From positions 14,960,001 to 15,024,000 of the forward strand of contig JAZBRS010000049.1 in assembly GCA_037176725.1 (NCBI GenBank): DNA of 64,000 nucleotides, written 5' to 3'. This document shows, in pieces, positions 30,724-42,686 of this stretch. The position numbers and the translations under genes were made by a program. Each line of letters opens with the position of its first letter. The stretch's first letter is position 1. The stretch comes from Posidonia oceanica (taxonomy: Eukaryota > Streptophyta > Magnoliopsida > Alismatales > Posidoniaceae). The notes under the pieces are model-generated. The model was not told the origin of the DNA. It worked only from the letters and a program-made list of their open reading frames with translations, and did no database searches.

Positions 30724-32140
30724 AACCGGATTTTGGATTTTGGGTGCCTCTGAAAATTTGGGTCCTTTTAAGGTGGTGTGTGGCTCTCTTGAGCTGTGAA
30801 TCCTCTCTCTAGGTTGGTGGAGGGCTGAGGAAGATGATGGTGGTGTTTGTGGAGGCTTCTGGGTGGTGTTTGTAGTGAAGAGGAAAAATGGGTCCTCTAT
30901 GGAAGTTGGGTTTTCTGTCTGTATGCTGCTCTGTGTGTGTGTGTGTGTGGGTGTTGGGAGTGTGAGGATTGTGAAGTGAATTGTGTTGCCACCCCTTTTG
31001 CTGGGGAATAGAGGGGTTGGTTTTGTTGTGGAGGGAAGCTACTGAGGTTGAGTGTGAGGGGTGCTGTTTTTGCAGAGAAATGGCCGGCATTGGGTGTGTG
31101 ATTGGGTGTGTGATTGGGCTGCTGGTGAGAGGGAAAGAAGGAGAAAGTAAGTGTTGAATGGATGGATAATGAGTGAAGAAGGGGATGCATGGAAGGCTGT
31201 GTAGAGGAAGGCCGTGAAGGAGGTGATGCTGTGGTTTTACAGCAGGAGGAGGGAAAAAGAAGAAGAAAAGAAGAGAGGTTGGGCCTGGCTGGGGAAGAAA
31301 AGAAAGGAGAAAAGAAAGAAGGAGAAGGCTGTGGAGTGGGCTAGGCTGGATGAAAAAAGAAATAAAAGAAAAGAGAAAGGAAGGGAGAAGAATGTTGGGC
31401 TGGTGGAAGAAATGAAGAAGGAGAGAAAAAAGGAAGATGGAGGTGGAGTGAAGTGGGCTGGGCTGTGGTTGAAAAGGAAAAAAAATAAATAAAAAGGAGG
31501 AAGGAGGTGGAGTGAAGTGGGCTAGGCTGTGGTAGAGAAAAAAGGAAAAAAAAAGGGGGGAGGAAAAGGAGAGAGTGAGTGGGCTTGGGCTGAAGTGGTA
31601 AAAAGAAAAAAGGAGAAGAAAGGAAGGAGTGAGTGGGCTTGGGCTGAAGTGGTTTTGGAGAAAATGAACGAAAAAAAGGGAGAAAATAAGAAGGAAAAGA
31701 GGAAGAAAAAGAAGGGGAAAGAAAGAAGAAGAAAAAAGTGTTAGTGGACTTGGGCCTGATTTGGGTGTGAGTGAGTTTCTAGGTTTTAAGGTTTGTTTTG
31801 AGTGTGATCCTAGGGTTTTCTAGGGTTTTAACTTAGGATTTTTCTAGGGTTTAGTGAGTGTGATCCTAGGGTTTTCTAGGGTTTTAACCTAGGATTTTCC
31901 TGGGGTTTAGTGAGTGTGATCCTAGGGTTTTCTAGGGTTTTAACCTAGGGCTTTTCTAGGGTTTAGTGAGTGTGATCCTAGGGTTTTCTAGGGTTTTAAC
32001 CTAGGGTTTTTCTAGGGTTTAGTGAGTGGTTTTTGGTTTAGAAAATGGGTGTGGTTTTGGATTTGGTTTTAGGGTTTGTTTTGAAGCCACCAAAGAGAGA
32101 GATCCAATAGCACAAAAATTGAAAAAATGGGGTGTCTACA
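30724..32140 (-). mobile_element. LTR E fragment (U3 part), interrupted by element B
   Basis: The right end reads ATGGGGTGTCTACA (minus strand TGTAGACACCCCAT, the same start as the solo LTR) and it carries TCTCTCTTTGGTGGCTTCAAAA-like sequence near that end, also as in the solo LTR. It contains four 56-bp repeats with GATCCTAGGGTTTTCTAGGG (31,800-32,025) and a purine tract (31,230-31,740). It is cut on the left where the B LTR begins. Directly right of it a Tat pol starts in mid-sequence, so E inserted into D. Confidence 0.75.
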
Positions 32141-33184
32141 CCTACGCACTTGTATCAGTCGGCTCTTGTCGGTTCCGAGTCAGCAATTCACATGATAAAG
32201 TTGACCGCAGAGCCGGAGCGCACCATTGTGCAGTCCACCACACAATCTCGAGCTCAGTCTCCTATCTGTTTGCTAGCCAGACCTTAGCCAGGGCCTTCTC
32301 CATCATCAGCCCAGTATCAATCCTTGCCAATTTCTTCTCCTGCCGGCCTACCTACAATCTCGTTGGAGCTAGCAGCTCACACCCCTCTGGTCATCAACCT
32401 GACTACGGATACCCACTGCGTTCCCTACGATTACATCACAGAAATGTGTGCCGAAATCACGCGGTCTGGGAGGGTGTACAAACCAGCGGTGCTAGTATCC
32501 AAACCTAACCACCCGGAGCCAACTCCTTCACCTCTCGTGGGACAACCTGCTAGGACTTTCACTGTTGACAACCTAGCTTAGCCCTCCACCTCATCCCTTG
32601 CTGCTCTGAAGAAGGATCAGCCTTCTGCTAATATCACAGCTCAGTTGAGAAAAGTGAAGGCTGATATTTCAATTTGGGATCTTATCCACACATCCTCAGA
32701 GCACAGGGAGACCTTTCTTAGAGTTTTCCAGGCTGCCCACGTCTCCCCGAGCATTGAGCCTGCTGCCCTCGAGACCATGGTGGGCATGATTGCGGTTCCC
32801 CAAGTCATTTCTTTTTCAAGTGATGAATTGCCTCTGGTGAGGATAAACCATAACCAACCCCTTTTCATCACGGTGCAGTTCTAGAAATTCTGTATTCCCC
32901 TAACGCTGGTAGATAATGGAGCGGGCCTTAATGTCTGCCCCTTGTGCACAGCAAGCAGGCTCGGATTCAAGGCCAAGGACATTGCACTGGTCACAAAGGG
33001 AATGACCGCCTTTGACAATATGCATCATGATGCATTGGAAATCTTGATTATTACCCTCACCATTGGTCCTGTTGTTTTTGATGTAGAGTTTTACATCGTT
33101 GATGTGGAGCCATCTTTCACCTCCTACTTGGGCGCCCTTGGCTCCACAAGCATCAAGTCCTCCCCTCGACTCTCCATCGCATGA
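32141..33184 (+). pseudogene. pro: Protease region of Tat-like element D
   Basis: A broken frame reads PYDYITEMCAEITRSGRVYK, then an aspartic-protease core LTLVDNGAGLNVCPL (about 32,895-32,945; DNG in place of the usual D-S/T-G, as is common in Tat elements), then FDVEFYIVDV...SYLG. Stops TAG at 32,579 and 32,882; a frameshift near 33,140. The protease would process the Gag-Pol polyprotein. The gag part is missing because LTR E abuts at 32,140. Confidence 0.75.
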
Positions 33185-34705
33185 TAAAGTTCCGTTGGGG
33201 CGACGACGTCGTTGTTGTCATGGCAGAAAATTTCGATAAGGAGAAAGTCAAGGTTGTCTCTTTTGTGTCTTTACAAACTGTCCAGTTCGATCCTAAGCCT
33301 TCTAATGTTCTATATCGTGTCAACTGATTTGAGCCAGTTAATTTCATTCCTGATCTCGATCATGCTAGCCTGGCTGTTCATTGCAACCACTTTTGATGGT
33401 CAAGAACTTGTGTCACAGATGGGGTTATGAGAAAGGAACACCACTCAAGTGGTACGACCAAGGGATCATCGAGCCCGTCGCAGCAGCGGAGAGGAGAGAC
33501 AACGAAGGACTTGGCTACGACTGGCAGCCTCACAAAGATGGATTCGCGTGCCCGAAGAACCGAAAGCTGATCATTCCGTAGGACCTTACCAACTTCATCA
33601 GTGCAGGCACCCCTGATCCCAACTAGAGTCAAACTTCCGCACAGCCAGCACCATTCCAGACTTCCTCACTGCCGGCAGAGGAGTGTGTCTGCGGCGAGGA
33701 CTTCTATTCAGATGAGGAGCATATGACAAAGACAGACCAGACCGGCAAAGAGGTCCAGACAATTGAGCATGTGGCCCCAGGAGCGATCGGAGCCTACTAC
33801 GTTGATTTCGCTTTAGATAATGATGAAGGAGTGATCGTAGAGGCACAAGTAGACAGCAGCTTGCTCGGTGATCTAGAACTTTTGTTTCAAGAGCAGCTCA
33901 CTATGCTGGCAGAGGATGCCGCAGAGCAACATGCGCTGAGGAAAGGAAAGGCAGTGCTTATGGACCTTGAGCCTGAGAGTTTCGACCAGCCGTAGGACCA
34001 TCCAGCTGTCATGGTCTTGGAAGAGTCAGAGGCTACACCTACTAGACCAATCGAGTTGATCATTCCGTAGTCAGGAGGCGGGTCTAGATGGTATGTCCAG
34101 CCCAAGCCCCACCTCAAGCGTGGTGGGGGTCAAAAAAAAAACGCCGATTTAGGTTTGGGCAGTGACCCAAGTGGCAGTAGTCGGATCAGTCAGCAAAGGA
34201 CAATAGCCAGTTCCAGCATCACCTGTGTATACATCAGAAAATCCAAAAAAATTAGAAAGTTTGGAAAAAAAAAAACTAAAACACAGTAGAGGTATTAGAG
34301 GTAGAGCGACCTGGTCAATCAGCAGGTCTGGAGACTACCAGGGCAGAGGTCACACATCGTCAGCATAAGAACACCAGAGTCAGCGTGACCATCTTGAAGC
34401 GTCAAGGGCAGAGCATCGAACGCGTCTTCTCCTTCGATGTCATTGATCAAATTTTTGAGAAGGAGATCCTCTCAGAACTTATTGCATACAAAGAGGAGGA
34501 TGATCAGGAGGATGATGTTGGCATAGAAGAGGAAGCGATGCCTGAATTCCAGCCCTATGACGACGACCCAGAGGGACCAAACCTTCATGTTGAAGAGGAG
34601 ACAGAGGTTGTCAACATTGGCACAGCCGAAGAAGTTAAGAGGTCCGCATCAGCGCCAAGTTGACACCCCAAGCCAGAGCAGAATTCATAGCATTCCTCAT
34701 GAAAT
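33185..34705 (+). pseudogene. Protease-to-RT linker of element D
   Basis: Decayed spacer with short open pieces, e.g. an acidic frame with KRQGQSIERVFSFDVIDQI (34,385-34,663). Such long low-conservation linkers are normal in this lineage. Stops at 33,579, 33,993 and 34,069 are all TAG. Confidence 0.55.
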
Positions 34706-35860
34706 ATGCAGATGTCCCACACATTGATGTCCCACTACAGAGATCTGAACAAGGCGAGTCCCAAGGACGACTTCCCACTACCACACATTGATGTCCTAGT
34801 TGACAATACTACGGGGCACAAGATGCTTTCAATCATGGATAGCTTCTCGGGCTACAACCAAATCAGAATGGTAGAGGAGGATATGCAAAAGACATCCTTC
34901 ATCACCCTTTGGGGAGTTTTCTGCTTCCGAGTGATGCCTTTTGGACTCAAGAATGCAGGGGCAACGTATCAGAAAGCCATGACTGCATTGTTCCACGACC
35001 TCATGCACCAGGAGGTCGAGGTTTATGTGGACGATATGATCGCCAAGTCCAAAGAGTCCGAGGGTCACCTATCCTACCTTAGAAAGCTCTTTGACCGCCT
35101 GAGGCGCTACAAGCTTCGCCTCAATCCCAACAAATGCGTGTTCGCAGTCTCTTCTAGGAAACTCCTGGGCTACATCATCAGCCAGAGGAGAATTGAGGTG
35201 GACCCTAGCAAAGCCAGAGCAATCATTGACATGCCTCCCCCTGCAATCGAGAGAGAAGTCAGAGGACTGCTGGGATGCTTGCAGTATATCAGTCGGTTCA
35301 TAGCACAGCTCACGCCTATTAGCGAGCCGATCTTCAAGCTCCTGCCGAAGAATGCATAGATCAGTTGGAATGAGGAGTGCCAATCTACATTTGACAAGAT
35401 CAAACAACTCTTGGTCAAGCCTCCTGTTTTGGTTCCTCCCACACCAGGGAGACCTATGCTTCTCTATCTTTCCACCACTCAACATTATATGGACGCAGTC
35501 TTGGGCCAACACAATGAGTCAGGTTGTAAGGAGCAGGCCATCTACTATCTCAGCAAGAAATTCAATGACTGTGAGGCCAAGTACAGCACCATCGAGAAGG
35601 TCTGCCTATCCCTTGTCTAAGCCACATAGCGATTGAGGCACTACATGATGGTGTACCCTGTTCTACTTTTGTGCGACACGATCCAATGAAGTACCTCTTC
35701 CAAAAGCCAGCACTGGTGGACAGATGCGTCAAGTGGCAAGTGTTGTTGTCCCAATATGACATCACTTTCGTAACACAGAAATCAATGAAGGGGCAGGCAA
35801 TGGCAGACCACTCAGCCGACTTACCTCTACCTGAGTATCACTCCCTCTAGACACAGTTCC
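34706..35860 (+). pseudogene. pol: Reverse transcriptase and RT-connection of element D
   Basis: Reads YRDLNKASPKDDFPLPHIDV, GYNQIRMVEEDMQKTSFIT, FRVMPFGLKNAGATYQ and the catalytic VEVYVDDMIAKS, followed by thumb and a decayed first RNase-H-like segment (LSKKFNDCEAKYSTIEKV). The N-terminal RT part before YRDLNKA is deleted, and the breakpoint carries a patchwork duplication of CCACACATTGATGTCC. Stops: TAG at 35,357, 35,627 and 35,848, TAA at 35,618. Converts element RNA to DNA in an active copy; inactive here. Confidence 0.9.
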
Positions 35861-36310
35861 CTGACGAGAACATCTTATTTGCCATGGAGGACTCAGAGCC
35901 AAAGGGTCCCGAGGATGAGTAGCATTGGCATTTGTACTTTGATGGCACTGTCAACAAAAGGGGCAGGGGCAAGGGCATTGGTGCAGTTCTCGCGTCGCCG
36001 TAAGATCAGTGGATCCCTTTTGCGAGAAAATTGATCTTTGAGTGCACCAACAATGAAGCTGAATACGAGGCATGCATCCTAGGACTCCAAGTCGCACTTG
36101 AGCACGGCGTGCGAAAGTTGCGAGTATATGGGGATGCAATGCTCGTCATTTCTCAGGTCAATGGAGAGTGGAAGACTAAGGACCCCAAGCTTGTGCCATA
36201 TCATGAGTATCTTCTGAAGCTCATTGAAGAGTACGAGGAGATCCATTTCACCTTCATGAGTAGAGCCAAGAACGCCTATGCAGATGTGCTGGCAACTTTA
36301 GCATCTTGAC
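35861..36310 (+). pseudogene. RNase H of element D
   Basis: HWHLYFDGTVNKRGRGKGIG gives the first catalytic aspartate, CTNNEAEYEACILGLQVALE the glutamate, and RVYGDAMLVISQV the second aspartate. The order and the NNEAEYEA motif are those of the archaeal-type RNase H carried by Tat/Ogre elements. TAG at 35,920 and TAA at 36,001 interrupt it. Confidence 0.85.
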
Positions 36311-37660
36311 TCTCCATATCAGAAGACCATGCAGTGGATGTGTCAATCACCCGTATCGAGTAGCATGCACACTGCATGAACATCGAAACGGCGGACCCCT
36401 CAGAACAACTCCCTTGGTACCATGACATCAAGATCTTCCTGGAATTTGGTAGACTTCCACCCAGTGCTTCAGCAGCCGACAAGAAGACTTTGGCACGTCT
36501 GGCATTGAGATATGTGTTAGGAGCAGGACACCTTTATAGGAGATTTATAGGAGATCTTACAATCAGATGCTCCTTCACTATGTAGACAAGAAGGAAGCCA
36601 ACACACTGTTGCTCCAAGTTCATGCAGGGACATGCGGCCCTCATATGAACGGTGTGTTGCTAGCCAAGAAGTTCATGCTTCAAGGCTATTTCTGGTCAAC
36701 TATGGAGGCAGATTGCTGCCAGTTTGTGCGTAGATACCAAAATTGCCAAATCCATGGGAACTTCATCCATGCTCCCCCACAGCAATTGCACAGCATGTCA
36801 TCGCTATGGCCTTTCTCTACATAGGGAATTGACGTCATCAGGGCTATCCATCTTGCAACCTCCAATGGACATCGCTATATCTTGGTGGCGATTGACTACT
36901 TGACCAAGTGGGTGGAAGTGGCCTCGTACAAGATTGTCATAGCCGCGGTGATGGAGAAAATTATCAGAAACAACATCATCGCCCGGTACGGAGTCCTGCA
37001 CGCCATCATCTCTGATAACGGCAAGAACTTCATAGCCCAGAGGATTATTTCCAAAGCTTCAAGATTAAGCACCACAGATCCTCACCTTATCGACCGTAGA
37101 TGAATGCCGCAGTTGAGTCGACCAACAAGAACCTTGTGAAAATCCTGAAAAAGATGACCGAGACTCATAAGGACTGGCATTACAAGCTTCCATATGCGCT
37201 TTGGGCATACAAAACATCGATCTGGACTTCAACAGGGGCAACTCCATATTCACTTGTGTATGGCATGGAGGCAGTTCTGCCCATTGAAGTGGAGATCCCA
37301 TCACTCCGGATCCTACGAGAAGCTGAGCTGGAGGAGGCAGAATGGATTGAAGACCACTGCATCCAACTGAATCTGGTCGACGAGCACAGGTTGCAAGCCA
37401 TGCATCACGCCCAATGCTATCAGAGGCGCATGGCTAGAGCTTATCAGAAGAAGGTCAGACCCAGAAATCTCGCACCCGGTGATCTAGTTTTGCGGGCTAT
37501 TCATCTGCCTGACACTCGTGGCAAGTTCAGGCCCAATTGGCGTGGCCCTTTCATTATCAAGCAGATCTTCTCCGATGGTGCGGCGATCCTTGAGGACATG
37601 AACCAGGTTGAGTAGTCAGAATCGGTCAACTCTTACTACCTCAAAAAGTACTACCAATGA
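36311..37660 (+). pseudogene. Integrase of element D
   Basis: Zinc-binding HHCC domain about 36,600-36,770 with one cysteine lost (FVRRYQNCQ instead of a C-x2-C pair). The catalytic core keeps D (GIDVIRAIH), D (IISDNGKNF) and E (MNAAVESTNKN); the C-terminal GP[FY] module reads FRPNWRGPFIIKQI. TAG stops at 36,361, 36,822 and 37,613, TGA at 37,101, and a frame change near 36,590. Integrase inserts element DNA into chromosomes; this copy is dead. No chromodomain follows, consistent with Tat. Confidence 0.88.
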
Positions 37661-37875
37661 CCCGAGACGGTATCCTTGCCTTGTAGAGTCTTCTTCTTTT
37701 GTTTTATTTCATGTATTCATTACTTTGTAGTCATGTATTTGAAAATTGCATCTGCAAACATTCTTAGCATTGCATACTTTTCTTTTTCTAGCTTTCCTGC
37801 AGCATACAAAATCAACATGCACTTGTAGCAGCATCAAAAAAAAAATCAAAAAAATCAATCATCCTCATTCATGAT
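37661..37875 (+). other. Start of the element D 3' untranslated region
   Basis: AT-rich, non-coding, with A-runs at 37,837-37,856. No polypurine tract or LTR of D is visible before the H LTR begins. Confidence 0.4.
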
Positions 37876-38800
37876 TGTGACCATGAGACTAAATGGCTCG
37901 ATCGCCTGATCACGGGCCATGGCCAACAGTGCATCCGAGGAGCACTCGACTCGGGTGAGAACACCAGAAAATGGGCAAAAGCAGAGGAAAAAAAAGCCAA
38001 AAAAACATGGAGTCGCCACCTAATCTATTAAAAGCTGGGAGACAAGGAAAACCAGATGTTAAAGAATATGCGAAACTCAAGCGATATGAAAAGCATGTAA
38101 ATCCGACCAGAATGTGTACGATACAAGGTCATTACGGTCTAGAGAAAGGGTAAGGACTCCTATTATGCACAGGGAAGGTGTTAGGCACCCCCGATACGCC
38201 CGAGGAAGTCGGTCTTTCGAGGCCAATCCGCTCATTGTGGCTAAATGTAGGCGTAGAACGCCGATTTATGTTCACCCGAGAGCGGTATGCAACATGCATT
38301 AAAAATACTATGTAAAGCTTAGCGAGGACCATGCCAAAATGACTAACTAAGGTTGAAAAAACATGATGTAGTGGTAAACAAGCTAGGGAAGCAAAACCAA
38401 GGCCAAGCGAGTCAAGTAAACAAAACAAGGTGGCAAACGGGGGCTCTGTTCATCGCCTGGCCTCTAGCGGGTGTCGCCACTCAAAGCGGCGACAGCTCAC
38501 GTGGCCTCTATAAGCGGCAACTGAGTGAGTCACCTGCAGGAGCGCCAACAGAGTAAGTCGCCTGTAGGACAGGAGACGACAGCCTTTGTCCGCTGCTTCA
38601 GACAGTGGACGTTCATTGCCATGCAAATGCCATGCAAGCGAAACAAAAGACATGGAAAGGAAATATCAAGGTAAAAACCATTATGCAAGTACTTAGGAGA
38701 AGAAATGCATGAGGAAAACGCAAGCCAATGCGAAATCGAAAAGAGAAAGGAGATGCAAATGCTAGGTGTGACCAATGGGATCTCGACCAAGTAGGCCATT
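37876..38800 (-). mobile_element. Truncated Tat/Ogre LTR (H), U5 side only
   Basis: Begins TGTGACCATGAG, matching the TGTGACC end of LTR B, and contains the conserved block (GGTAAGGACTCC...GGCACCCCCGA, about 38,110-38,225) plus GGAGTCGCCACCTAATCTAT near 38,010. Only about 0.9 kb is present; the right boundary is approximate because similarity fades into unique-looking sequence. Confidence 0.65.
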
Positions 38801-41277
38801 AAGGGGAGTTGGTGGTTGCTAAATTGGTGTTACCTTTTCAATTTTAATTTTGAATTTATCGGAGATGGTGGTTTTGGGAAAAATGGTTTTAGGTTTTGGT
38901 TGTTTTTATGATCATCTTGTTAAGTAATGTAGGGCTAGAATTATGTCTCATTTTTAGTTAATTTGAGGTAGGATGCAAGAGATATGCTCTCTCTCTCTAT
39001 ATATATATATAGAGAGAGAGAGAGAGAAGTTAGAATGAGCCTCCTTTTAACTCTCTTGTAAAATTCATTGTATATCATTCATAAGAAAAATCTAAACAAT
39101 AGATGTTGATTTAAAATGCTTAAAATATATATAGATGAAAATTTAAGTCAATCGAAGACTTCTAACTTTACGATTTAATTTACACAAATTCATCGGTTTT
39201 CTATTAATTGACAAAAATGTAATTTCATAAATACCTTATTTCTTAAGATACAATTATCAAAATCACTTGATTTTTGGATCATAAATATCATGAAAAATGT
39301 AGACCATATCCACCATTTGGATTTTACATTTGATGAATAGATTTCAAGATATAACGATAAATTCAACACTCATAGACTTATGTTTATTTGAAAATTTTTA
39401 TTTATCTATGATACTTAACATTAAAATTTCAGAAACAATTGGTATTTGATATGTTGAATCTATATATGACATAGATCATATCCTATGATTGAGAATTTGA
39501 TATTACCTATGGATTATGAAAGTGACATGAGAGCTCAATTTACATAAAATGAGCCTTGGACTCCTCATTCTTGTAATTTATGGATAGGGTATATTTGACC
39601 ATTTGATAATGATCTTGTGGTATAGTGTTGGGTTGGACTTCTTGGAGACAACTAACTATGGTGTTTATATCAAGCAATCATCTTATATCCTTGGTGATCG
39701 CTAGTGTGAACGCATTTACTTACTAAGTGTGAAAGCAGTAATAGATGTGAACATAGTCATTCCCTAGGTGTGAACATAGTTTTTTTTTTTGTAGATATCG
39801 GGAGAGAGCTATTGATGTTTTGTTGAATATGTGTATATACTGAATTTTTGTATAGATATTGAATTTTAGTAGAAGATATTAAATATCTACAGACACTGAA
39901 TTTTATAATGGCTACTAGGGGTCAAGTAAGCCATATCTTCTTGTATAAGACCTAACCCCAAATTGAAAAAAGAACTATCAACAATCATCCTATCAAAAGA
40001 AAAATCAAGCACCATAAATATTAATTTTAGTAGTTAAAACAATTTTAGTAGTAATATTAGTAAATTAAAATGAAATTAATTTTCAGTGTTTGATTTTTAA
40101 TTTCAATATAGTAAATGAACAAGAAAGTCAAAATAAGTAAATAATTCGCAAACATTTGATAAGAACTCAAAATAACAGTAGCAATGACTACTAGATTAAA
40201 TGTCAGTGTCTGGCGTTAAATTTTAGTATTATACATGAATAAAAAATAAAAATAAATAAAATAGAAATAATAAGCAAATTTCAATGTCTAATGTTTGATT
40301 TTAGTATTGTAAATGAATAGAAAACAAATGATTGCAGGGAGAGGAGGGCACGTAGGTTGATGTGGTCACCACAACGTTTTTTAATAGCTCATTAAGTTAG
40401 ATCATGGATTAAGTTAGCTCATTAAGACTATTTAAGAACAATTAGGCAATTGATTCATAGCGTAGATTGTGTCCACCGCTCAAGTAATCCTTTTCCAAAA
40501 GAGCATTTTATTTTTTTCTACATATTTTTCGGTTGATGATTGAAACCCTTTTGCATGAATCACAGGGAGGGATAATGACTAATATTATGGTTCATGTATA
40601 TTTCTGCTAGAGGTGCGCAGGCAAGCTCATATTTCTACTATATTTTACGTTTATGTATTGCCTTTATATCATTTACGTGACTACTGAATTGGAACTTGTA
40701 AATTTCCAATGGTAGCTGGTTTACAAATTCACTCGGATTTCAAGAGTTTAGTGCAATCTCAAGCTCCATTTTGACAAACGGAAATGATTACAACATTTCC
40801 CATCATCCAACTCTTTGAACGAAGAAAGCTCTGTAATTGTTCAAAAAATGTGAGCAAAGTGACATGTGGAATTAGTACCTTGCAAATTGGTGATGCAAGG
40901 GAGCATTAATTCATCCCTTGTAAAAAGAACAACCACATAGGGCCGTTGAGCAGCAGAGGAAAAAAGGATTAAAAACTTGTCTCTCTACAATTCCAGCAAA
41001 CAATTTCCTGATTAGTAGCTGGGACAGAGGAAGCTGATTCACCTCCTTTACCATGGTGTGGATAGAAGCATCTCTAAAGAAAAGGTAAAAAGGGACAGAC
41101 AAGCTGGAGTTACGGTGGATTAGAAGAAGAACAATGACTTTTAAGAAGGTGAAGAGAAAAAGAGTTTTTTAAATAGGTAGATTGGAGGGCATTCTTGTCA
41201 TGATCTTACTATAAAGTAAATGTAAATTGGCAAAATAACTATAGTGTACTAAAGTGAATGAATTTGAATTTGATGAC
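38801..41277. other. AT-rich intergenic DNA, no gene seen
   Basis: No ORF with protein-like composition. Contains a palindromic microsatellite (38,987-39,027) and a possible old MITE between AGAATGAG near 39,033 and CTCATTCT near 39,570, for which I cannot show a target duplication. The 40,911-41,102 minus-strand frame is short and unsupported. Confidence 0.6.
38987..39027. repeat. Palindromic (CT)n(AT)n(AG)n microsatellite
   Basis: A compound run of CT, then AT, then AG dinucleotides, self-complementary over about 40 bp, so it can extrude as a cruciform. Confidence 0.9.
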
Positions 41278-41285
41278 GTTGAAGT

Positions 41286-41401
41286 TAGGGATGGGCACAA
41301 TTCGGTTTGATTTAAATCATAGGAATCGGTTTGAAAAATCAAATTGAACCACTAAAAATGGTTTGATTAACCGGTTTGGGCAGTTTTGATGTCCACCCCT
41401 A
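41286..41401. mobile_element. 116-bp hAT-type MITE
   Basis: Terminal inverted repeats TAGGGATGGGCA and (reversed) TAGGGGTGGACA, flanked by GTTGAAGT (41,278-41,285) and GTTGAAGC (41,402-41,409), an 8-bp target duplication with one mismatch. The size of the duplication and the CAGGG/TAGGGRTGG-type end indicate hAT. Non-coding interior rich in GGTTTGA motifs. Confidence 0.8.
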
Positions 41402-41409
41402 GTTGAAGC

Positions 41410-42228
41410 AAAAATTGGTGCAATTACAGGATTTCATCGAGTAAATTACTTTATATTAAAGCAAGTTGAAAAATGTGTAACATGCTTGATTTATTATATG
41501 GTTATACATTCTTTATCAAGGAATTTGTTTCCAATTAACTACCATATCAATGCTCCTTTTGCTATCTTTATATGCATTTTCTCTATAAATTAGTCATGTT
41601 TGGTTAGCAGAATCGTAATTTAATGTAATCAAATTACAAAGAATTTGATTGTATGGAATTAAATTATGTTGTAAGGAGATTAAAATTTGTAATTGATTAA
41701 ATATTATAAAATTGATTCCAAGATTGTTTGAGTAAACAGATGATTGCCGGAATTTACTCTTATTCCGTTTAACATTTTTCTAGAAGTCATCAATTGTACG
41801 TTCCTGCCTACTTGACGCAATAACTTAACATCAAGCAAGACTTTCAAAAAGAAAAACCCATCACACTAGATGCCGGGAATCAAACCCCGTGTAGCCAATA
41901 AATTACAAGGTACTAGAGAAGAACAAAGCTCTTCCCATGGTCATTCAGGAGTTGGATTCTACCCTAAGACTAGTGATACAAGCTGGATCCTTTGAACAAT
42001 GAAACAAACTTAGTAGACAACAAGAAATGATAGTGATCTTTCGAAGAAACCTAACAATTCTTCCGTGTGGACTGTGAGACTTTCCTGGTCATATAATCCA
42101 GAAACTTAGATATTTTTTTTCTTTCTTGAAGCCTGGCATCCCTATTGATTATTCACATGGCAGACGCATGCATCTACTTATTTTTGCTTCTTGTTGCTGT
42201 AGAACGACCAGCAACTAGTCAATCCCCT
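41410..42228. other. AT-rich intergenic DNA, no gene seen
   Basis: No convincing ORF. The stretch 41,595-41,720 (CATGTTTGGTTAGCAGAATC) resembles ends of small plant transposons, but no matching second end was found. Confidence 0.5.
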
Positions 42229-42640
42229 GCATTAAAAAGGTTGAACAATAAATATCCAATTATTTTTAGAATGAAAATAAAAATAAAATGGCTACCTTCG
42301 GGAAAAAAGAAACCAGAATGATCCCAATTGAGATGGCCCATGAGGAAATAATCTATTATGTGTGTTCTGCACTAGAAATTCAGGAAAAGAGAGTAGAATT
42401 TGTGATTTCTCGTCTCTCTTTTTTTCTTTTTTCCAAATCCATAGCTATGCATTAAAAAGGTTGAACAACATCCAATTATTTTAGAATGAAAATAAAAAAA
42501 AACTGGCTACCTACAGGAAAAAGAAACCTGAATGATCCCAATTGATAGCCCACGAAAATTCAGGAAAAGAGAGTAGAATTTGTGATTTCGCACCTCTTTT
42601 TTTTTTTTTTTTCTTCAAATCCACAGTTATGCATGCATAT
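42229..42640. repeat. Imperfect 220-bp tandem duplication
   Basis: GCATTAAAAAGGTTGAACAA starts at 42,229 and again at 42,449. The two units share AAAATAAAA..TGGCTACCT, GAATGATCCCAATTGA and AGAGAGTAGAATTTGTGATT. Unit 2 lacks a piece around CATGAGGAAATAATCTATTA. It lies just downstream of the 42.7-43.4 kb gene, perhaps covering its 3' end. Confidence 0.85.
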
Positions 42641-42686
42641 ATCTAACATGATTAAAGATGGTACACTTAATTTCACTCTTAAACCT

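Noticed and set aside
39033..39577. Possible MITE between AGAATGAG and CTCATTCT
   Set aside because: The inverted ends are only about 8 bases and no target duplication is visible; kept only as a remark in the intergenic entry.
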